Under the pieces are notes generated by a model. That model had not been told where the DNA came from. It saw only the letters and a list, made by a program, of their open reading frames with translations, and did not search any database. Shown here one piece after another: positions 49,001 through 53,341 of a stretch of 53,341 nucleotides of DNA. Origin of the DNA: Acidobacteriota bacterium. Its GTDB lineage: Bacteria; Pseudomonadota; Alphaproteobacteria; Caulobacterales; Hyphomonadaceae. Numbering within the stretch: position 1 is the first letter of the stretch; every line of letters starts with the position of its first letter. The DNA lies in NCBI GenBank assembly GCA_016712445.1, contig JADJRB010000008.1:1-53341 (forward strand). The letters are read 5' to 3'. The position numbers and the translations under genes are program-made.

Positions 49001-49588
49001 CTATCGCTTTGCCATGCGCAGCAACGCCCGTTGCCCGGCGGCGGCAGGTAGAATTATCGGGTCTACCTTCCCGGAAGTCGGATGCGCGTCGCAGAAGCGT
49101 TGCCCCTGCGCCAGCTTGCGCATGTGCTGCGGCTTGATGTCGAGGTTCGCCAGGTCCGCCCAATACTGGCGGTAGGCCATCTCGCATTGCGTCAGCAGGT
49201 GGTTCATGTCGCACGCGATCAGCGCGTCGATGCGATCATCGAAGGCTATGTGGAACGGCGCGTCGCCGTCCTGGTCCTTCCAGACGCAGAACAGGTTCAC
49301 CGGGATCATCGTGTCGGGCGATGGGTTCGCCCAGGCGCAGAACCACGCGCCGTCGAACGCCGCCTCGGCGTTGAGCCGGTGCGCCAGCGTCATCGCAAGC
49401 ACCTTGTGCGGCTCGCTCAGGTTCAGGCGGCCGTGCCGGCGAATGATCGATCTGCCCGAGGTCAGGATCATCACGCACCAGAACGACGGATCGTCACCCT
49501 CCACGGCGATCGCCTGCGCCAGCTGCTCGCGCGACGCGAGGAGGAGGTAATCGTCCTCGATCTGCCTGCCGAGATTGATGTTGCTCAC
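49001..49588 (-). CDS. Conserved head-region protein of unknown function
   Basis: One hundred and ninety-five residues from a GTG at 49588 (MSNINLGRQIEDDYLLLASR), with GAGGG six bases upstream; GTGA overlaps the portal stop. Several Trp and Cys are present (SFWCVMILTSGRSIIRRHGR, WFCAWANPSPDTMIP). No family is recognised, though the spot between portal and scaffold is typical of head-completion or transfer proteins. The sequence does not look like a protease. Confidence 0.6.
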   Translation of the reverse strand: MSNINLGRQIEDDYLLLASREQLAQAIAVEGDDPSFWCVMILTSGRSIIRRHGRLNLSEPHKVLAMTLAHRLNAEAAFDGAWFCAWANPSPDTMIPVNLFCVWKDQDGDAPFHIAFDDRIDALIACDMNHLLTQCEMAYRQYWADLANLDIKPQHMRKLAQGQRFCDAHPTSGKVDPIILPAAAGQRALLRMAKR

Positions 49589-51552
49589 AGCGGCCCTCGA
49601 TCTGGTGGCAGCGCAGGCCCGGCACCGGTGCCTTCGGGCGCCGCCGGCCCGCCGTCCTCGCCCGGCGGCATTCCTGCAGCTTGGCCCGCGGCCTGCATGT
49701 CGGCGACCTGCATCTGCATCATGGCGTCGATCCGGCGCTTGATCTCGTCTTTGCGCGGCATAGACGACGCATCGACGATGATGTCCGCTATTAGTGCCCC
49801 CGGAACGATGCCTTTGTCCACAATATCGAGCAGATCGCCCATCTGCGCTTCGGCGAACGTATCAGCCATTGGCCGCTCGTCGACCGTCACGTCGTACGTG
49901 CTTCCGGTGATGTCGTTGGCGATCGTGCCGTTGGCGAGCCGCTGGTTGATCATCGTCGGGTGCAAGGAGCCGGTATCGCCTTCCAACATCATCAGCCGCT
50001 GCTCGGTGTAGTGATCCTGGAACAGTTCGAGCTTTAGCCTGCCGCACAAGTACCGGGACCGCGAGAAGTTGTCGAAGACGTACTCGTTGCCGATTATGGA
50101 GGTCCGTTGCCGGGCTATGATCGCGCGGCCGCTCTGCACCCGGTCGAGCTGGCCCAAGGCACTGTCGTTGATGTTCGCGATCTCCTTGATGTCCTCCTTG
50201 CCCGCCAGCTCCAGCCGCTCCAACGCCTGCGCCGGCGCGCCCGGCTGGATCTTCGTCGGCGGCTGATACCCCCGCTCGTATACGACGTTGAGGCCGGGGC
50301 GCGCGCCCTCGTTCTCCATGCGCGATTCCATCTCGTCGGTGAGGGAGCCGCGCTCCCACTGCCACCCGCTGTTGGCGGTCGACGAGGCCATGTGCAGGTA
50401 GACCGACCGGCGCTTGTTCACCTCGTCCTGCGGGTCGAGGAGGTCGTTGACGATGCCCCGCGTCAGCCCCTTCCGGAAGTAGGCGAAGTACGGGACGACC
50501 GTGAGGCTCCGGTACGGGGACCACTCGTCGTGCAGGACGACGTCGCCCGCGCTGACCGTCATCCGCACCAGCTTGATCTTCTCGGCGCGGATCGTGATCG
50601 GCAGGCCCCGGAGCTGCGACCATTGCAACACCGCGTCGATGTGCTCGCGGTCCCACCACACCGGGCATGGGCGCTTGGCGCCGGACTGCTGGTCGATGAA
50701 GACGTTGGCCCCCGTCCAGACGCGATGCTGCGTCTCGATGGTGCGCAGCAGCCTGCGGGTGCGGTTGATGTGATCCCAGGGAGCGGACGCCAGGACGCCG
50801 TTCCACGTCGAGTTCAGGTCATCGGCGGCGAGGTAGCCCTCCAGCTGCTTGAAGCCGCGCGGCGGCTGAAACTGGTCGAGGCCGACCCTGCCGCCGGTGC
50901 TGTTCATCGTCCGCGCCGGGCCGCCCATCGAGCTCATGTCGACGAGGTCGCAGGCGAGCTGGCCGTACGTCGCGGCGATGTCCTCGAGGGAGAGCCAGGA
51001 GTCTATCTGCACGTAGTTCCAGGTCGCCGGATCATAGTCGTCTGCGTCCGGGTCGGGCCGGACGTGGAACGGGTCGAGTACCGTTTCCTTGATCTCGCCC
51101 AGGTCGTTCTGGAGAAATCGATCCGGTAATCCGAAATAGCCGCGGCCGGTCGATACGCCGTCGTTGAAGACTTCCGCCGCGTGCCACTTGCCCTGGTTGG
51201 CGGTCGATACCGCCTTTTCCAGCTTGGTCAGCGTCGTCGCGACATCGTCCGTTCCGGGCGACAGGCCGCCCGGCTTGTAGATGATGTCGTAGCGGTTCTG
51301 CCGGAAATACCCGTCGATCATGTTCACCAGCGGCGCGACCCGGTTGATCGTGAGCGACGGGCGGTCCTCGGCCTTCTCGCTGTCGAGCCACTGCTCTCCA
51401 TGCCGGTAGTTCAGGCAGCGGATCGCCGTCTCCGACCATCGGTGCAGCGCCTCGGTGGACCGGACGTAGCGGTCCATCTGCATCGCCATGACGTGCGCGT
51501 CCTGCCGCGGCTCGTCCGGCGGGGGCGTCGGGCCGTACAGGGCGTTGCGCAT
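49585..51552 (-). CDS. Portal protein, P22-type
   Basis: Six hundred and fifty-five residues starting MRNALYGPTPPPDEPRQDAH. The portal ring at one vertex passes DNA during packaging and ejection. P22-type features: HRWSETAIRCLNYRHGEQW, RPSLTINRVAPLVNMIDGYF RQNRYDI, DYDPATWNYVQIDSWLS, and LVRMTVSAGDVVLHDEWSPY. It lies directly after the large terminase with a TGATG overlap. C-terminal Pro/Gly residues suggest a short tail without the long P22 barrel. Confidence 0.93.
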   Translation of the reverse strand: MRNALYGPTPPPDEPRQDAHVMAMQMDRYVRSTEALHRWSETAIRCLNYRHGEQWLDSEKAEDRPSLTINRVAPLVNMIDGYFRQNRYDIIYKPGGLSPGTDDVATTLTKLEKAVSTANQGKWHAAEVFNDGVSTGRGYFGLPDRFLQNDLGEIKETVLDPFHVRPDPDADDYDPATWNYVQIDSWLSLEDIAATYGQLACDLVDMSSMGGPARTMNSTGGRVGLDQFQPPRGFKQLEGYLAADDLNSTWNGVLASAPWDHINRTRRLLRTIETQHRVWTGANVFIDQQSGAKRPCPVWWDREHIDAVLQWSQLRGLPITIRAEKIKLVRMTVSAGDVVLHDEWSPYRSLTVVPYFAYFRKGLTRGIVNDLLDPQDEVNKRRSVYLHMASSTANSGWQWERGSLTDEMESRMENEGARPGLNVVYERGYQPPTKIQPGAPAQALERLELAGKEDIKEIANINDSALGQLDRVQSGRAIIARQRTSIIGNEYVFDNFSRSRYLCGRLKLELFQDHYTEQRLMMLEGDTGSLHPTMINQRLANGTIANDITGSTYDVTVDERPMADTFAEAQMGDLLDIVDKGIVPGALIADIIVDASSMPRKDEIKRRIDAMMQMQVADMQAAGQAAGMPPGEDGGPAAPEGTGAGPALPPDRGPL

Positions 51553-52967
51553 CAGAGCCTCTTCCAGTTGTCGCCGGAGATCGGCCCGCGGGCCACCTTC
51601 CGCGCCTCGGCCTGGTGCGCGCGGATCAGCCGGGTCTGCCGGTCCTCGGTCCCCGGCAGGCTTTCGTCGCCCTGGCCCATCGCGCAGACCCGGCCGGCGT
51701 CGGCGCCGTCAGACGCCCAATTGTGATACGGCACGTCGAGGAAGATCTTGCGGCTGTCGTCCCACTCGCGGTGGTACTCGATGAGGCACTCGATGCCGCG
51801 CTCGCAGGCCTCCTTGTCGAACCGCGAGCGGGGGATCAGCCGCCTCAGGGCATCGATCCCGTCGCGCCGGTAGCCCGCCTGGGACAGCGGGACGGCGCCC
51901 TGGGCGACCATCTGGATGCCGAGCTTGGCCAACACCTCGATCCTCGGCACGGCGCCCGCGCCCCAATCGCGCACCCTGGCATCGTGCGGGCCGGTGTGGC
52001 GGCCGTAGATGTAGCCCTTCTCGCGCGCCCGGTCGTGCAGCACCTGGGCGTAGTGGTCGGCGCCGGCCGACTTGTGCTCGTAGTAATCGATCCAGTGCAG
52101 CCACGGGCCGCAGCGTTGCGTGAACCAGATCGCGGTGCCGTCGCGGACGCCGATGTCCCACCAAGTGTCGACCGTGGTCGCTCGATCGTACGGCAGCTTG
52201 CAGATGCGCCCCTCGTCCTCGGCGTCCTGCATGAGCCGGGCGTAGTAGGCGCCGGGGACGCTGGCCAGGAAGTCGCTCAGATAGTCCTGGCGGTAGATCG
52301 CGTCGCCTTCGTCCGGCCCGTTGAGCCGGATCAACTCGTTCCGGATCCGCGCCAGCTGCTCCGGCGAGAACACGCCGGCATGCTCCGCGCTGATCTTGTC
52401 GACGCACCAGCTCGGGTCGTCGCGGCCCAACCTGTTCAGCTCGTAGAACCAGTTGCGCCCGAACACCGTCGAGATGAACAGCGCCCACCCGCCGTTCTCT
52501 TCGAGCATCGGCTGCAGGTAGGACCATGCGCCAGGATCGGCGCGGGCGGCCTCCGACATGACGATGCCGGCCGGCTGCGACGACAGCAGCGAGCGGTAGT
52601 TGTCGGAGCCGACCACCTGCCATGTCGAGCCGTTCCTGAACTCGATTCGCATGTCGGTGTCGCGCCTGGACGCAATCAGCTCTCGTGGGAACGCCTCATC
52701 CAGGCGGCGCATGCCGGTGTGAGGGTTCATCCCCTCCCAAATCGCCTTCCGTGCCTGATTGGCCTCGGGGAGCATGTGCCAGTAGTTCGCCGGCCTCATT
52801 TGCGACGCCGCAGCCCCGAACTGCAGCCCCATCTCGTCCTTTCCGTGGCGCCGCGGCCACGTCAGAACGCAGCGTTTTCCGCCTCTTACGAGATAGTTCC
52901 AGGGGCGGACCTGGTACTTCCGCGGTCGCCATCCACCCGTCGGGATGCGGATCGCGGCGGCGGCCAT
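51552..52967 (-). CDS. terL: Terminase large subunit
   Basis: Four hundred and seventy-one residues starting MAAAAIRIPTGGWRPRKYQV. The ATPase half has TWPRRHGKDEM as a Walker A variant (Gly-Lys-Asp rather than Gly-Lys-Ser/Thr), and GIVMSEAARAD as Walker B with the catalytic Glu. The nuclease half has TTVDTWWDIGVRDGTAIWF and HDARVRDWGAG, giving the metal-binding Asp residues. The protein pumps and cuts DNA at the portal. TGATG overlaps join it to both neighbours. Confidence 0.95.
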   Translation of the reverse strand: MAAAAIRIPTGGWRPRKYQVRPWNYLVRGGKRCVLTWPRRHGKDEMGLQFGAAASQMRPANYWHMLPEANQARKAIWEGMNPHTGMRRLDEAFPRELIASRRDTDMRIEFRNGSTWQVVGSDNYRSLLSSQPAGIVMSEAARADPGAWSYLQPMLEENGGWALFISTVFGRNWFYELNRLGRDDPSWCVDKISAEHAGVFSPEQLARIRNELIRLNGPDEGDAIYRQDYLSDFLASVPGAYYARLMQDAEDEGRICKLPYDRATTVDTWWDIGVRDGTAIWFTQRCGPWLHWIDYYEHKSAGADHYAQVLHDRAREKGYIYGRHTGPHDARVRDWGAGAVPRIEVLAKLGIQMVAQGAVPLSQAGYRRDGIDALRRLIPRSRFDKEACERGIECLIEYHREWDDSRKIFLDVPYHNWASDGADAGRVCAMGQGDESLPGTEDRQTRLIRAHQAEARKVARGPISGDNWKRL

Positions 52968-53323
52968 CAGGCGGGCTCGCCCTCGCCTTCCTGGTCGTTG
53001 GCGTCCTCGCCGTCCTCCGGCTCCTCGCCGTCCTCCGGGAACGTGCCGATGAGCACGGTGACCTGCGACTTGATCGGACCGCCGTCCTCGCCGGTAATCG
53101 CAAGTTGCTGCGCCGCCTTGCCGTCGAGCCGGTTCGAGACTTCCTTGATCGCGTCGAGGTCGCCGCCCATTGCCAACTCCACGAGCTTATCGGCGATCAC
53201 TGCGAGCTTTCGCCTTCCTGCATGGTCGCCGGCTTTGACTTCCATGCAAACCGCCCGCACCGCGTCGGCAAACGGTTTATGCAGCTGACGATTGGTTCCA
53301 GACCGCCCAGGCTTACCCGACAT
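52967..53323 (-). CDS. terS: Terminase small subunit-like protein
   Basis: One hundred and eighteen residues from the ATG at 53323 (MSGKPGRSGTNRQLHKPFAD); a TTG at 53329 is possible. The family pattern is seen as KPFADAVRAVCMEVKAG, IADKLVELAMGGDLDAIKEV and SNRLDGKAAQQLAI, ending in an acidic tail. It binds the packaging site and loads the large subunit. Its stop overlaps the large-subunit ATG. If the ends are joined, the gene at 1-502 stops inside its first codons. Confidence 0.8.
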   Translation of the reverse strand: MSGKPGRSGTNRQLHKPFADAVRAVCMEVKAGDHAGRRKLAVIADKLVELAMGGDLDAIKEVSNRLDGKAAQQLAITGEDGGPIKSQVTVLIGTFPEDGEEPEDGEDANDQEGEGEPA

Positions 53324-53341
53324 TTTCAAAAACCCGATTCT
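53313..53341 (-). CDS. End of the gene that starts at 502, if the window is circular
   Basis: Joined to base 1, the frame reads ENRVFENVG and stops at 53315-53313. It overlaps the small terminase start by 11 bases, like other overlaps here. It is meaningful only if the two ends of the window are contiguous. Confidence 0.55.

Noticed and set aside
1..53341. tRNA genes, integrase, DNA polymerase and insertion sequences
   Set aside because: None could be recognised by eye in either strand; absence is not proven without a profile search.

Overview
This window looks like one complete, GC-rich tailed-phage (podovirus-type) genome rather than a piece of bacterial chromosome. Nearly every base is coding, and most genes overlap by ATGA, GTGA or TGATG. 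It carries a full head-packaging set: small and large terminase, a P22-type portal, a scaffold-like protein and an N4 gp56-type capsid protein. It also has a P22 gp10-like stabilisation protein, a T7-type tail fibre and an endolysin. The host is probably a GC-rich proteobacterium; I cannot be more precise. A minus-strand gene open at base 1 continues in frame across the window ends to a stop at 53315-53313, inside the start of the small terminase gene, so the molecule is probably circular or circularly permuted.

Layout: a single control region near 985-1205 sends transcription both ways. It holds a 20-bp palindrome, divergent promoter-like sequences and a terminator-like leader hairpin. Rightward (1218-9192) is the early-type unit: small proteins, a coiled-coil protein, a RecE/exonuclease VIII-like nuclease, a gp3-like recombination directionality factor, a DUF5131 (Gp37/Gp68) protein and an ASCH-like protein. 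Leftward, starting with a small helix-turn-helix gene at 976, the unit runs through the junction into the terminases and then down the whole minus strand from 53.3 kb to 9.2 kb. The two units converge on a 12-bp-stem hairpin at 9200-9233.

The minus strand is ordered packaging and head (53.3-46 kb), connector and tail accessory proteins with a first beta-helix spike (46-41.7 kb), small virion and ejection-type proteins (41.7-37.7 kb), a giant polyvalent protein (37.7-24.6 kb), a T7-type fibre and two very large receptor or polysaccharide-degrading proteins (24-13 kb), and a lysis cassette (11.5-9.2 kb). The polyvalent protein combines pyrophosphatase-like, lytic transglycosylase, GNAT-like, N6-adenine methyltransferase, Strawberry-notch helicase, RadC-like and membrane domains.

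Several large genes are split by frame changes that often compensate one another. This suggests either consensus indel errors in a GC-rich assembly or true mutations. The most unusual feature is a 133-codon gene with its own strong ribosome binding site nested out of frame between the methyltransferase and helicase parts of the giant gene. No integrase, DNA polymerase, RNA polymerase, tRNA or CRISPR array was recognised.
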